A DNA stretch of 63,073 nucleotides from Streptomyces sp. NRRL S-340 (lineage in GTDB: Bacteria > Actinomycetota > Actinomycetes > Streptomycetales > Streptomycetaceae), in NCBI RefSeq assembly GCF_000720185.1, contig NZ_JOIY01000042.1:1-63073 (forward strand). The letters are read 5' to 3'. Of the stretch, positions 41,956-51,059 are shown piece after piece. Numbering within the stretch: the first letter of the stretch is position 1; each line of letters opens with the position of its first letter. The translations under genes and the position numbers were made by a program. Under the pieces are notes generated by a model. It searched no databases and had not been told where the DNA came from. It worked only from the letters and a program-made list of their open reading frames with translations.

Positions 41956-42142
41956 GTGAGATACCCCGATTATGTCGAATGCCCCTATGGTGCGGCCGAG
42001 TTGATAACCCGTGAAAGGGGGGCCGCGTCTATAGGACACGTAAGTAGCACAGTTGGTTGTCCACGGGATGCGGGAAATTCCGCGGAGGCCGGGGTGCCGT
42101 CCGCATACTGGACAGGGACGCGTCATGCGTACGTGTTGTATC

Positions 42143-42148
42143 TATGCT
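42143..42148 (+). promoter_or_regulatory. -10 (TATGCT) of the GntR-MFS operon
   Basis: TATGCT lies six bases before ATG 42155, giving a leaderless layout. Confidence 0.5.
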
Positions 42149-42154
42149 GTGGCC

Positions 42155-42805
42155 ATGAGCCTGGCAGTGAAGCAGCCCCCCGCCGCCGACCGCGTGTACA
42201 CCCACGTCAAGCAAGCGGTCCTGGACCGCCGCTACGAGGGCGGCACCCTCCTGACCGAGGGGGAGCTGGCCGAGGCCGTCGGCGTGTCGCGCACCCCGGT
42301 GCGCGAGGCGCTGCTGCGGCTGGAGGTCGAGGGGCTCCTCAAGCTCTACCCGAAGAAGGGAGCGCTCGTCCTGCCGGTCTCCGCCCAGGAGATCGCGGAC
42401 GTCGTGGAGACCCGCCAGCTCGTGGAGGAGCACGCCGCGCGCAAGGCCGTACCCGCCCCGCCCGGGCTGATCGCCCGGCTGGAGGAACTGCTGGAGCAGC
42501 AGAAGGAGCAGGTGGCGGCCGGCGACCTGACCGGGGCCTCCGTCACCGACCGCTGCTTCCACGCCGAGATCGTCCGCAGCGGCGGCAACGAGATCCTCTC
42601 CCGCCTCTACGGCCAGTTGCGCGACCGTCAGCTGCGCATGGGCGTCGCCGTCATGCACGCCCACCCCGACCGGGTCGCCAAGACGCTCACCGAGCACGAG
42701 GAGATCCTTCAGGCGCTGCGGTCCGGGGACGCCGAGGCGGCGGTCGGCCTCGTCCACCGGCACGTCAGCTGGTTCTCCCACCTGGCACGGGGTGAGGTCC
42801 GATGA
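42155..42805 (+). CDS. GntR family (FadR-type) regulator
   Basis: A 216-residue regulator. The winged helix at residues 10-75 has VYTHVKQAVLDRRYEGG, LTEGELAEAVGVSRTPVREA and LLKLYPKKGALV. The FCD-type effector domain follows with ETRQLVEEHAARKA, CFHAEIVRSGGNE and LTEHEEILQALRSGD, whose acidic and His residues usually hold a metal or carboxylate ligand. Its stop overlaps the MFS start (ATGA), so it probably controls that transporter. Confidence 0.87.
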   Translation: MSLAVKQPPAADRVYTHVKQAVLDRRYEGGTLLTEGELAEAVGVSRTPVREALLRLEVEGLLKLYPKKGALVLPVSAQEIADVVETRQLVEEHAARKAVPAPPGLIARLEELLEQQKEQVAAGDLTGASVTDRCFHAEIVRSGGNEILSRLYGQLRDRQLRMGVAVMHAHPDRVAKTLTEHEEILQALRSGDAEAAVGLVHRHVSWFSHLARGEVR

Positions 42806-44118
42806 GTTCCTTCTCCACCTCGACCGCACCCGTGACGCTGCCCGGAGATCCCCCCGGCGGTCGGCGGGCCGCCGCCGTCTGGAGCATCGGCGTCGCCGTC
42901 TACTTCGTCGCCGTCATCTTCCGTACGTCGCTGGGTGTCGCCGGGCTCGACGCCGCCGAGCGCTTCCACGTGGGCGCCTCCGCGCTGTCCACCTTCTCGA
43001 TCCTCCAGCTCCTCGTCTACGCCGGCATGCAGATACCCGTCGGCCTGCTCGTCGACCGGCTCGGCACCAAGAAGGTGCTGGGCATCGGCGTGGTGCTGTT
43101 CACGGCCGGTCAGCTCGGCTTCGCCTTCTCGCCGTCGTACGGCACCGCCCTCGCCTCCCGGGCGCTGCTCGGCTGCGGGGACGCCATGACCTTCATCAGC
43201 GTGCTGCGGCTGGGCACCCGGTGGTTCCCCGCCCGGCGCGGGCCGCTGGTCGCGCAGCTCGCCGGACTCGTCGGCATGGCCGGCAACCTGGTCTCCACCC
43301 TGGTGCTGGCCCGGCTGCTGCACGGGCTGGGCTGGACGCAGGCGTTCGCGGGCAGCGCGCTGGCCGGCGTGGTGGTGGCCGTACTGCTGGTCCTCTTCCT
43401 GAAGGACCACCCCGAGGGCCACGAGCCGGCGCCCGTGCCGCACCGGGGCGCCGCCTCCGTGCGCGGGCAGATCGCCGCCTCCTGGCGCGAGCCGGGGACC
43501 CGGCTCGGCATGTGGGTGCACTTCACCACCCAGTTCCCGGCGATGGTGTTCCTGCTGCTGTGGGGGCTGCCGTTCCTGGTGGAGGCGCAGGGACTGTCGC
43601 GCGGGACGGCGGGGGAACTGCTCACGCTCGTCGTCCTGTCGAACATGGCCGTCGGCCTCGTCTACGGGCAGATCGTCGCCCGGCACCACGCGGCCCGGCT
43701 GCCGCTGGCGCTCGGCACGGTCGCGGCGACGGCGGTGATGTGGGCGGCGACCCTGCTCTGCCCCGGCGAGCGGGCGCCGATGTGGCTGCTCCTGGTGCTG
43801 TGCGTGGTGCTCGGTGCCTGCGGGCCCGCCTCGATGATCGGCTTCGACTTCGCCCGGCCGGCGAACCCGGCCGAGCGGCAGGGGACCGCCTCCGGCATCA
43901 CCAACATGGGCGGTTTCGTCGCCTCGATGACGACGCTCCTCGCGATCGGTGTGCTGCTGGACGCCACGGGGGACGACTACACGGTCGCCTTCTCCGCCGT
44001 GTTCGTGCTCCAGGCGCTCGGCGTCAGCCAGATCCTTCGGCTGCGCGGGCGGGCGGCCCGCAGGGAACGCGAGCGGCTGGTGGCCAGCCGGGTGGAGACG
44101 GTGCACGTGCCCGCGTGA
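42802..44118 (+). CDS. MFS transporter
   Basis: A 438-residue major facilitator with about 12 membrane helices. The loop after helix 2 carries GLLVDRLGTKKVLG (the GxxxDRxGxrr motif) and a second half-motif lies near YGQIVARHHAARL. Substrate unknown. It is coupled to a FadR-type GntR gene, so an organic acid or metabolite is plausible. It is convergent with the next gene 28 bp away. Confidence 0.87.
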   Translation: MSSFSTSTAPVTLPGDPPGGRRAAAVWSIGVAVYFVAVIFRTSLGVAGLDAAERFHVGASALSTFSILQLLVYAGMQIPVGLLVDRLGTKKVLGIGVVLFTAGQLGFAFSPSYGTALASRALLGCGDAMTFISVLRLGTRWFPARRGPLVAQLAGLVGMAGNLVSTLVLARLLHGLGWTQAFAGSALAGVVVAVLLVLFLKDHPEGHEPAPVPHRGAASVRGQIAASWREPGTRLGMWVHFTTQFPAMVFLLLWGLPFLVEAQGLSRGTAGELLTLVVLSNMAVGLVYGQIVARHHAARLPLALGTVAATAVMWAATLLCPGERAPMWLLLVLCVVLGACGPASMIGFDFARPANPAERQGTASGITNMGGFVASMTTLLAIGVLLDATGDDYTVAFSAVFVLQALGVSQILRLRGRAARRERERLVASRVETVHVPA

Positions 44119-44146
44119 GGCGCGGCCCGGCCCGGGCGGCGGTTCC

Positions 44147-44971
44147 TCAGCGCGTCACCGTGAAGTTCCGCAGGATCGCCGCCGTCAGCTCCGGGTCGCC
44201 CTCCGTCTTCACCCGGTCGGCCACCGCCTCCGGGGTGACCCGGCCGCACGCCAGGCGGACGTACGTCTCCCAGTCGAGGGTGAGGGCCGCCGCCGGGCCC
44301 AGGGCGGGCGCCGTCTCCAGGGTGCCGCGGCCCTGGATGTCGACGCGGATCGTGCGCAGGAACTCCACCGGCCCGTGCACGTCGAAGACGATCGCCGAAC
44401 TGCGCGGGGCGTCCGCCCGCACCGCCACGACCTCCGGCAGCGCGTCGAGCAGGTGGTCGCGGGCGACGTACGCGCCGGGCGAGTCGAGGTTGCCGGGGCG
44501 GCCCAGCGCGGCCCGCAGGTCCTGCTCGTGCACCCAGATGTCGAACGCCCGGTAGCGCATCGACTCCTCCAGGGTGATCTCCGCGCCGAGCGGGCCGCGC
44601 ACCTTGGTGCCCGGGTCCCTCGACTCGTTGCGCAGCTGGCGGTTGCGGCGGATGACCGTGTACTCCAGCTCGGACGTCATCTCCGGCGCCGTGTGGTGGC
44701 GGCGGACGTCGACCTGCATCTCCATGTAGCGCTGGTGTTCGTCGGTGACGTGGAACAGGTCGCGCGGCAGGGAATGGATGGGGCGCGGGTCGCCGAGCGC
44801 CTCGCAGTCCATCCCGATGACGTGCGAGACGACGTCGCGCACGGACCAGCCGGGGCACGGGGTCCGCCGGTTCCACTCGCCCTCCACGAGCGGCTGCACC
44901 AGCTCGGATATCGCCTCGACGGAGTGGGTCCAGGCATCGGCGTAGGGCTGGAGGGTGGGATGCAGACTCAC
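44147..44971 (-). CDS. maleylpyruvate isomerase/DinB-like (TIGR03083) protein
   Basis: A 274-residue protein of the mycothiol-dependent maleylpyruvate isomerase superfamily. The N-terminal DinB-like bundle has CPGWSVRDVVSHVIGMDCEA with the metal-ligand His, and HEQDLRAALGRPG marks a later ligand helix. The C-terminal sterol-carrier-like domain includes LTLDWETYVRLACGR. Such proteins use mycothiol as cofactor; the reaction is not predictable here. GTG 44971 with GAGGGG upstream was chosen. Confidence 0.8.
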   Translation of the reverse strand: MSLHPTLQPYADAWTHSVEAISELVQPLVEGEWNRRTPCPGWSVRDVVSHVIGMDCEALGDPRPIHSLPRDLFHVTDEHQRYMEMQVDVRRHHTAPEMTSELEYTVIRRNRQLRNESRDPGTKVRGPLGAEITLEESMRYRAFDIWVHEQDLRAALGRPGNLDSPGAYVARDHLLDALPEVVAVRADAPRSSAIVFDVHGPVEFLRTIRVDIQGRGTLETAPALGPAAALTLDWETYVRLACGRVTPEAVADRVKTEGDPELTAAILRNFTVTR

Positions 44972-45192
44972 GGAACGGGACCCCTCGGCGGTCGGTACAC
45001 GGTCAGGTTGTGGCGGCATTGCCAGTGGGGAGTGGCGGCGGTCGGCGGGCGGCTCGGGACTCCCCCCTGACTCTCGCTCCGCTTCGAGCAGGGGGGATCC
45101 CCAAGTTACGCTGCTGTGAGGCACCCCGGCAGTGCTTTCGTGTGACGATCGTAGGCCCGCCGGGACAACTCGATTGCCAGGACGGTGGTAGT

Positions 45193-45966
45193 GTGCGCGC
45201 CTCGCTGATCCAGATCGCCGTGGACGAGGGCGAATCGGTCGTGTCGCGGCGGCGGCGGGCGGCCGCTCTGGTGCGCGAACAGGCCGCTGCCGACCTCGTC
45301 GTCCTGCCGGAGCTGTGGACCACCGGGGCCTTCGCCTTCGAGCGGTTCGCCGGTGACGCCGAGCCGCTGGAGGGGCCGACGTACGAGGTGATGGCCGAGG
45401 CGGCGAACGAGGCGGGCGTGTGGCTGCACGCGGGCTCGATCCCGGAACGGGACGCCGACGGCACCCTCTACAACACCTCTCTGGTCTTCTCCCCCTCCGG
45501 CGGCCTGGCCGCCGCCTACCGCAAGATCCACCGCTTCGGCTTCGACAAGGGCGAGGCGGTGCTGATGGGCGCGGGACGCGATCTGGTGACGGTCCGGCTG
45601 CCGGACACGGTGCTGGGCGTGGCCACCTGTTACGACCTCCGTTTCCCCGAGCTGTTCCGCGGTCTCGTCGACGCGGGCGCCGAGACCCTGGTGATCCCGG
45701 CGGGCTGGCCGGAGCGCCGCCGGGCGCACTGGACGCTGCTGGCCCGCGCGCGGGCGGTGGAGAACCAGGCGTTCGTGCTCGCCTGTGGAACGGCCGGGAC
45801 GCACGCGGGAGTTCCGCAGGCCGGTCACTCGATCGTGGTGGATCCGTGGGGCGAGGTGCTGGCGGAGGCCGGGCCGGGCGAGGAGGTCCTGAGCGTTGCG
45901 ATCGACCCCGGCAGGGTCGCGGCGACCCGGGAGCAGTTCCCCGCCCTCAAGGACCGGGTTCTCTGA
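45193..45966 (+). CDS. carbon-nitrogen hydrolase (nitrilase superfamily)
   Basis: A 257-residue amidase/nitrilase. The Glu-Lys-Cys triad is visible: Glu in VLPELWTTG (about residue 41), Lys in AYRKIHRFG (about 113), Cys in GVATCYDLRFPELFR (about 147). It resembles the Nit/omega-amidase group that repairs deaminated glutathione or 2-oxo-glutaramate, but the substrate is not certain. The GTG start is chosen by homology; the ribosome site is weak, and a TAGTGT sequence overlaps it. Confidence 0.85.
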   Translation: MRASLIQIAVDEGESVVSRRRRAAALVREQAAADLVVLPELWTTGAFAFERFAGDAEPLEGPTYEVMAEAANEAGVWLHAGSIPERDADGTLYNTSLVFSPSGGLAAAYRKIHRFGFDKGEAVLMGAGRDLVTVRLPDTVLGVATCYDLRFPELFRGLVDAGAETLVIPAGWPERRRAHWTLLARARAVENQAFVLACGTAGTHAGVPQAGHSIVVDPWGEVLAEAGPGEEVLSVAIDPGRVAATREQFPALKDRVL

Positions 45967-46002
45967 ACCGCCTCGGTCCGGGCGCGCGGTCCTGACCGGG
46001 GC

Positions 46003-46497
46003 TCAGGCCTCGTCGCGTTCCTTCTCCGCCAGGTGGATCACGCACACCGCCACCGCGATCAGCAGCGCCGGGTCCGCGTCGTCCCGTACGACGTCGACGC
46101 CGTAGGTGTCCACCACGCTCAGCCACCGCCGGGAGATCACCGCCAGCAGTTCCCCGTCGTACTCGACGGCGAACTCCCGGTCGAGGATCTTGCCGCTGAC
46201 GTCCAGTCCGGTCCCGTCGACCAGGGACACCCGGTAGTGGTTGCGCAGCAGCGACAGCCGCTTGCGCCGGATCTTCGCCAGCGCCTGCCCGTCCCGCTCG
46301 ATCACCATCGTCTCCCGCAGGGAGAGCATCTTCTGGTGGATGTCGATCAGGACCCGGCCCTGGGCGTCCTTCAGCTCGAAGGTGTCCCGCAGCCGCATCG
46401 CCTTGCCGTCGACGAGGAAGACCTTGGCTCCGTGCTCGTCCTCGATCCAGTAGTCGTCACCGATGCCGAGGATCCGGTCGCGTACGAGGAATCTCAT
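46003..46497 (-). CDS. LURP-one-related (Tubby-like) protein
   Basis: A 164-residue beta-rich protein of the LURP-one/phospholipid-scramblase-like family: MRFLVRDRILGIGDDYWIED, LKDAQGRVLIDIHQKMLS and the closing IAVAVCVIHLAEKE hydrophobic helix that fills the barrel. Function in bacteria is unknown. The start ATG 46497 is unambiguous from the family N-terminus. Confidence 0.85.
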   Translation of the reverse strand: MRFLVRDRILGIGDDYWIEDEHGAKVFLVDGKAMRLRDTFELKDAQGRVLIDIHQKMLSLRETMVIERDGQALAKIRRKRLSLLRNHYRVSLVDGTGLDVSGKILDREFAVEYDGELLAVISRRWLSVVDTYGVDVVRDDADPALLIAVAVCVIHLAEKERDEA

Positions 46498-46545
46498 GCC
46501 CTTACCGCTTCCCCGGGCGGGCCCGCGCGTACCGCATCCGGTCGG

Positions 46546-46800
46546 TCACACGCCGTAGCCGTCGGTGTACCCGTCCCGGGGCCCGTGGTGGTGGCGCTCC
46601 TCCTCGACGACGGTCGTCGAGGGCGGCACCATGACGCGCCGGCGCCGGGCGATGCTGCTGAACGTCGTGACCCCGATCAGTCCGACGATCATCAGGATGA
46701 CGCCGACCATGTGCAGGTTGACCCCCTGCATGTGCCAGTCGGTCGCGAACGTGAGGATGGCTCCCACGGCGATGAGGATGATGCACCCGCCGAGGCCCAT
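46546..46800 (-). CDS. DUF6458-type two-helix membrane protein
   Basis: An 84-residue small membrane protein: helix 1 CIILIAVGAILTFATDW, helix 2 VGVILMIVGLIGVTTF, then a basic RRRR stop-transfer and a hydrophilic His/Glu-rich C-terminus. A GGGAGG ribosome site precedes ATG 46800. Function unknown. It is 48 bp from the LURP-one gene and possibly co-transcribed with it. Confidence 0.75.
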   Translation of the reverse strand: MGLGGCIILIAVGAILTFATDWHMQGVNLHMVGVILMIVGLIGVTTFSSIARRRRVMVPPSTTVVEEERHHHGPRDGYTDGYGV

Positions 46801-46991
46801 GAGTGTCGCCTCCCAATCCGGTGTCAGGTCCGGTGGTTCCGGCCTGTCCGGTCCCTTCCGGTCAACTCCGGGTACCCGCAAGCCCGGTGGACATGCGGGG
46901 GGCGGCTCTCACGGAGTGCCGGCGCGGGCTCGCGGCGGTGCGGATCCCCGGGGCCCGTGGCCGGGTCCCGCGGCCGGGGCCCCGGGCCCCG

Positions 46992-48290
46992 TCAGCCCTC
47001 CAGGAACGCCACCAGCGCGTTGGCCAGCAGGAACGGGTCGTCGGCGGCGCACAGTTCGCGGGCGCTGTGCATGGACAGGATGGCCACGCCGATGTCGACG
47101 GTCCTGATGCCGTGCCGGGCCGCGGTGATCGGGCCGATCGTGGTGCCGCACGGCATGGAGTTGTTGGAGACGAAGGACTGGAAGGGGACGTCCGCCTTCT
47201 CGCAGGCCGCCGCGAACACCGCCCGGCCCGTACCGTCCGTGGCGTAGCGGTTGTTGACGTTGACCTTCAGGATCGGGCCGCCGCCCGCGCGCGGGTGGTG
47301 CGTCGGGTCGTGCCGCTCGGCGTAGTTGGGGTGCACGGCGTGGCCCGTGTCGGAGGACAGGCAGACGGTGCCGGCGAAGGCACGCGCCCGGTCCTCGTAC
47401 GATCCGCCGCGCGCGAACACCGAACGCTCCAGGACGCCGCCGAGCAGCGGGCCGTCCGCGCCGGTGTCGGACTGGGAGCCGTTCTCCTCGTGGTCGAAGG
47501 CGGCCAGCACCGGGATGTACGGCAGCTCCTGGCCCGAGGTCGCCACGGCGGCCAGGGCGGCCGTGCCCGCGTGCACGGAGAGCAGGTTGTCCATGCGCGG
47601 CCCGGCCACCAGCTCGCGGGCGCGGCCCAGGTAGGCGGGCGGCTCCACGGAGTGCGTCATCAGGTCCCAGCCGGTGACCTCGCCGGCCGGCAGGCCCGCC
47701 TCCTGTTCCAGGAAGGCGATGAGGTCGCCGTCGCGGACGTCGTCACCGAGGCCCCACACCGGCTGGAGGTGCCGCTGCTTGTCCAGCTTGAGTCCCTCGG
47801 TGGAGACCGAGCGGTCCAGGTGGATGGCGAGCTGGGGGACGCGCAGCAGCGGACGGTCGACGTTCACCAGCCGGGTGGAGCCGTCGCGCAGCGAGAGCCG
47901 CCCGGCCAGGCCCAGGTCCCGGTCGAGCCAGGAGTTCATCAGCGGGCCGCCGTAGATCTCCACGGCGACCTGGCGCCAGCCGTGCGCCCCGGTGTCGGGC
48001 CGCGGCTTGACGCGCAGGTTGGGCGAGTCGGTGTGGGCGCCGACGATGCGGAAGGGGGTGTGCGGGGCGGCGCCCTCGGGGACGTACCAGGCGATGATCG
48101 CGCCGCCGCGCAGCACGAACCTGCCGCCGGCCGTGCCGTCCCAGGCGTCCGTCTCGGCGACCTGCCGGAAGCCGGCCTTCTCCAGGCGCTCGGCGGCGTT
48201 CGCCACGGCGTGGTACGGCGACGGGCTCGCCGCCAGGAAGGACATCAGGTCGTCGGTGTGGCCGCGGTCGAAGGGCCGGTTCGTACTCAT
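46992..48290 (-). CDS. M18 family aminopeptidase
   Basis: A 432-residue M18 (ApeB/aspartyl aminopeptidase-like) metallopeptidase, cytoplasmic. Zinc-site motifs are present: GAHTDSPNLRVKP with the His and Asp ligands, FDHEENGS with the catalytic Glu pair, and MHSARELC with the C-terminal His. It removes N-terminal residues from peptides and may act downstream of the proteasome. The start ATG is unambiguous. Confidence 0.92.
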   Translation of the reverse strand: MSTNRPFDRGHTDDLMSFLAASPSPYHAVANAAERLEKAGFRQVAETDAWDGTAGGRFVLRGGAIIAWYVPEGAAPHTPFRIVGAHTDSPNLRVKPRPDTGAHGWRQVAVEIYGGPLMNSWLDRDLGLAGRLSLRDGSTRLVNVDRPLLRVPQLAIHLDRSVSTEGLKLDKQRHLQPVWGLGDDVRDGDLIAFLEQEAGLPAGEVTGWDLMTHSVEPPAYLGRARELVAGPRMDNLLSVHAGTAALAAVATSGQELPYIPVLAAFDHEENGSQSDTGADGPLLGGVLERSVFARGGSYEDRARAFAGTVCLSSDTGHAVHPNYAERHDPTHHPRAGGGPILKVNVNNRYATDGTGRAVFAAACEKADVPFQSFVSNNSMPCGTTIGPITAARHGIRTVDIGVAILSMHSARELCAADDPFLLANALVAFLEG

Positions 48291-48312
48291 GGCTTCACCT
48301 TAACGACGCCGA

Positions 48313-48344
48313 AGGGTCCGCTCCCGGCGGCGGGAGCGGACCCT
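48313..48344 (-). terminator. terminator of the acyl-CoA dehydrogenase gene
   Basis: A perfect 14-bp stem AGGGTCCGCTCCCG (48313-48326) with 48331-48344 and a 4-nt loop. It lies between the dehydrogenase stop and the aminopeptidase start. Confidence 0.8.
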
Positions 48345-48441
48345 CGTACGGACGGACGGCAAGACGGCCGGGCGGACCGCCGCGAGGGCGGAGGGCCGGT
48401 CGCGGGCCGGGCCGCCGACGGGCGGGCCGGCCGGGGCCGGA

Positions 48442-50268
48442 CTAGAACGCTGCCTCGTCCAGCTCCATCAGGTCCAGGTCGACGTTCTGGGCCAGCTTGC
48501 GGGCCAGGGTGACGCCGGGCAGGACGTTGGCCGCGAAGAACTTCGCCGCCGCGATCTTGCCGGTGTAGAAGGCCCGGTCCTTGGCGGAGGCGGTCTGGAG
48601 CTTCTCGGCGGCGACCGCCGCGCCCTTGAGCAGCAGGTAACCGACGACCACGTCACCGGAGGCCATCAGCAGGCGGGTCGTGTTCAGGCCCACCTTGTAG
48701 ATGTTCTTGACGTCCTGCTCGGTGGCGGCGAGGTCGGTCAGCAGCAGGCCGACGACGGCCTCCAGCTCGACGGCGGCCTTGGCCAGGTGCTCGCGGGCGC
48801 CGGCCAGCTCCTCGCCGCCGGTGCCGAGCGCCAGGAACTTCTTGATGTCCTCGGCGAGGGAGTTCAGCGCGGCGCCCTGGTTGCGGACGATCTTCCGGAA
48901 GAAGAAGTCCTGGCCCTGGATCGCGGTGGTGCCCTCGTACAGGGTGTCGATCTTGGAGTCCCGGATGTACTGCTCGACCGGGTACTCCTGGAGGAAGCCG
49001 GAGCCGCCGAAGGTCTGCAGCGACTGGGCGAGCTGCTCGTAGCCCTTCTCCGAGCCGTAGCCCTTGACGATCGGCAGGAGCAGGTCGTTCAGCGCGATCT
49101 CCGCGGAGGCGTCCTCGCCGTCGGCCTCCTTGATCTGGATCGCGTCCTGGATCGAGGCGGTGTAGAGCACCAGGGCGCGCATGCCCTCCGCGTACGCCTT
49201 CTGCGTCATCAGCGAGCGGCGCACGTCGGGGTGGTGGGTGATGGTGACCTTCGGCGCGGTCTTGTCCATGAAGTTGGCCAGGTCCGGGCCCTGGACGCGC
49301 TCCTTGGCGTACTCCAGCGCGTTGAGGTAGCCGGTGGAGAGCGTGGAGATCGCCTTCGTGCCGACCATCATGCGGGCGAACTCGATGATGCGGAACATCT
49401 GGCGGATGCCGTCGTGCTTGTCGCCGATCAGCCAGCCCTTGGCGGGGTGGCGGTCGCCGAAGGTCATCTCGCAGGTGTTGGAGGCCTTCAGGCCCATCTT
49501 GTGCTCGACGTTGGTGGCGTAGACGCCGTTGCGCTCGCCCAGCTCGCCGGTCTCGAAGTCGAACTCGTACTTCGGGACGAGGAAGAGGGACAGGCCCTTG
49601 GTGCCGGGGCCGGCGCCCTCGGGACGGGCGAGCACGTAGTGGAGGATGTTCTCCGACATGTCGTGCTCACCGGAGGTGATGAAGCGCTTCACGCCCTCGA
49701 TGTGCCAGGAGCCGTCCTCCTGCTGCACGGCCCTGGTGCGGCCGGCGCCCACGTCCGAGCCGGCGTCCGGCTCGGTGAGGACCATGGTGGAGCCCCACTG
49801 CTTCTCGACGGCGATCTTGGCGATGTGCTTCTGGACCTCGTTGCCCTCCTCGAAGAGGATGCCGGCGAACGCGGGGCCCGAGGAGTACATCCACACGGCC
49901 GGGTTGGCGCCCAGGACCAGCTCGGCGTAGGCCCAGATCAGGGAGCGCGGCGCGGTGGTGCCGCCGATCTCCTCGGGCAGGCCGAGGCGCCAGTACTCGG
50001 AGTCCATGAACGCCTGGTAGCTGTTCTTGAAGGACTCCGGGACGGGCGCGGTGTGGGTCTCCGGGTCGAAGACCGGCGGGTTGCGGTCGGCGTCGGCGAA
50101 GGACGCGGCCAGCTCGTTCTCGGAGAGGCGGGTCAGCTCCTCCAGGACGCTCTTGGCGGTGTCGAGGTCCATCTCCTCGAACGGGCCGGTGCCGTACACC
50201 TTGTCGCGCCCGAGCACCTCGAAGAGGTTGAACTCGATGTCACGGAGATTCGACTTGTAGTGCCCCAT
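48442..50268 (-). CDS. acyl-CoA dehydrogenase, long form
   Basis: A 608-residue FAD-dependent acyl-CoA dehydrogenase with the N-terminal extension and C-terminal four-helix domain of the long subfamily. [20 protein letters not shown] is the FAD/substrate loop, and [20 protein letters not shown] precedes the base Glu in [13 protein letters not shown]. It introduces the 2,3 double bond in fatty or branched acyl-CoA. Near two bkd operons it may take part in branched-chain catabolism, but chain specificity cannot be told. ATG 50268 starts the conserved [20 protein letters not shown]. Confidence 0.92.
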   Translation of the reverse strand: MGHYKSNLRDIEFNLFEVLGRDKVYGTGPFEEMDLDTAKSVLEELTRLSENELAASFADADRNPPVFDPETHTAPVPESFKNSYQAFMDSEYWRLGLPEEIGGTTAPRSLIWAYAELVLGANPAVWMYSSGPAFAGILFEEGNEVQKHIAKIAVEKQWGSTMVLTEPDAGSDVGAGRTRAVQQEDGSWHIEGVKRFITSGEHDMSENILHYVLARPEGAGPGTKGLSLFLVPKYEFDFETGELGERNGVYATNVEHKMGLKASNTCEMTFGDRHPAKGWLIGDKHDGIRQMFRIIEFARMMVGTKAISTLSTGYLNALEYAKERVQGPDLANFMDKTAPKVTITHHPDVRRSLMTQKAYAEGMRALVLYTASIQDAIQIKEADGEDASAEIALNDLLLPIVKGYGSEKGYEQLAQSLQTFGGSGFLQEYPVEQYIRDSKIDTLYEGTTAIQGQDFFFRKIVRNQGAALNSLAEDIKKFLALGTGGEELAGAREHLAKAAVELEAVVGLLLTDLAATEQDVKNIYKVGLNTTRLLMASGDVVVGYLLLKGAAVAAEKLQTASAKDRAFYTGKIAAAKFFAANVLPGVTLARKLAQNVDLDLMELDEAAF

Positions 50269-50399
50269 GGCGACGGCTCCCGTTGAGGACTCGGCGAGGC
50301 ACTGGCTCCTCGCATCCGGTTCACGTACCAACTAGTAACTCCGATGATGCTACCCGTCGGTAATAAGAAGCAACCCCGGGCGGGCCATCTGTGACTCAG

Positions 50400-50405
50400 T
50401 AGTCT
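50400..50405 (+). promoter_or_regulatory. -10 (TAGTCT) before the SseB-like gene
   Basis: TAGTCT lies seven bases before ATG 50413 with no ribosome site between them, again a leaderless layout. Confidence 0.5.
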
Positions 50406-50412
50406 TTAGCTC

Positions 50413-50889
50413 ATGTACGGCTACGACCAGAGCGCGGGCGCGGGTGCGCAGCAGGGATACGTCCCGCCGCAGCAGCAGATGCCCACAGGCGGCGGGTACG
50501 GCCAGCAGCCGCCGCTGTACCCGGAGCCGTCCCCGCCGTCGCTGGCCGACGCGGTGCGCGCCTTCACCACCGGGCAGATGGCCGCCGAGGACTTCCAGCA
50601 GATCTTCGCCACCTCCAAGGTGTACTGCCCGCGCGGCGACACCCCCGGCTTCCTCGCGCTGCACAACACCCAGCAGCCGGTGATCCCCATGTTCACCTCG
50701 CTGAAGGAGCTGCGCCGCTACGCGGGCAAGGAGTCGAAGTACTTCGTGATCACCGGCGCGGAGGTGATCGACCTGCTGCCCACCGGATACGGCTTCGTGC
50801 TCGACATGGAGGGCGAGCACCGGATGGTCTTCGACGCGAAGGCGGTCGAGCAGATGGTCGACTTCGCGATGCGCCGGATGTACGGCTGA
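50413..50889 (+). CDS. SseB-domain protein
   Basis: A 158-residue protein. The first 45 residues are Gln/Gly/Pro/Tyr-rich and disordered. The SseB-type domain follows: VRAFTTGQMAAEDFQQIFAT, MFTSLKELRRYAG, GAEVIDLLPTGYGFVLD. Such domains are common in Streptomyces and often duplicated; the function is not established. A hairpin terminator lies 16 bp after the stop. Confidence 0.75.
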   Translation: MYGYDQSAGAGAQQGYVPPQQQMPTGGGYGQQPPLYPEPSPPSLADAVRAFTTGQMAAEDFQQIFATSKVYCPRGDTPGFLALHNTQQPVIPMFTSLKELRRYAGKESKYFVITGAEVIDLLPTGYGFVLDMEGEHRMVFDAKAVEQMVDFAMRRMYG

Positions 50890-50904
50890 CCCCTCCCTCC
50901 GTCC

Positions 50905-50927
50905 GGGGGCGCCTCTGAGGCGCCCCC
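50905..50927 (+). terminator. terminator of the SseB-like gene
   Basis: Stem GGGGGCGCC (50905-50913) with GGCGCCCCC (50919-50927), loop TCTGA. The next open frame starts directly behind its right arm. Confidence 0.75.
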
Positions 50928-51059
50928 GTCAGCTCCTCCGGGGCCGCGCCGCCGGCCCTGCACGGACGGCGGCGCAGCGCCGCCCGGCTGTGCGCCGGTG
51001 AGCTGCTGCTGGACGCGCGCCTGCTGCGCCGCCGGATACCCCTCGCGGCGATCGACCGG

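Noticed and set aside
42057..42065. Second DnaA-box-like sequence TTGTCCACG
   Set aside because: One mismatch and isolated; expected by chance at this length.
50351..50362. TACCCGTCGGTA upstream of the acyl-CoA dehydrogenase as a TetR operator
   Set aside because: Only 4-bp arms match and no second copy is seen; too weak to call.
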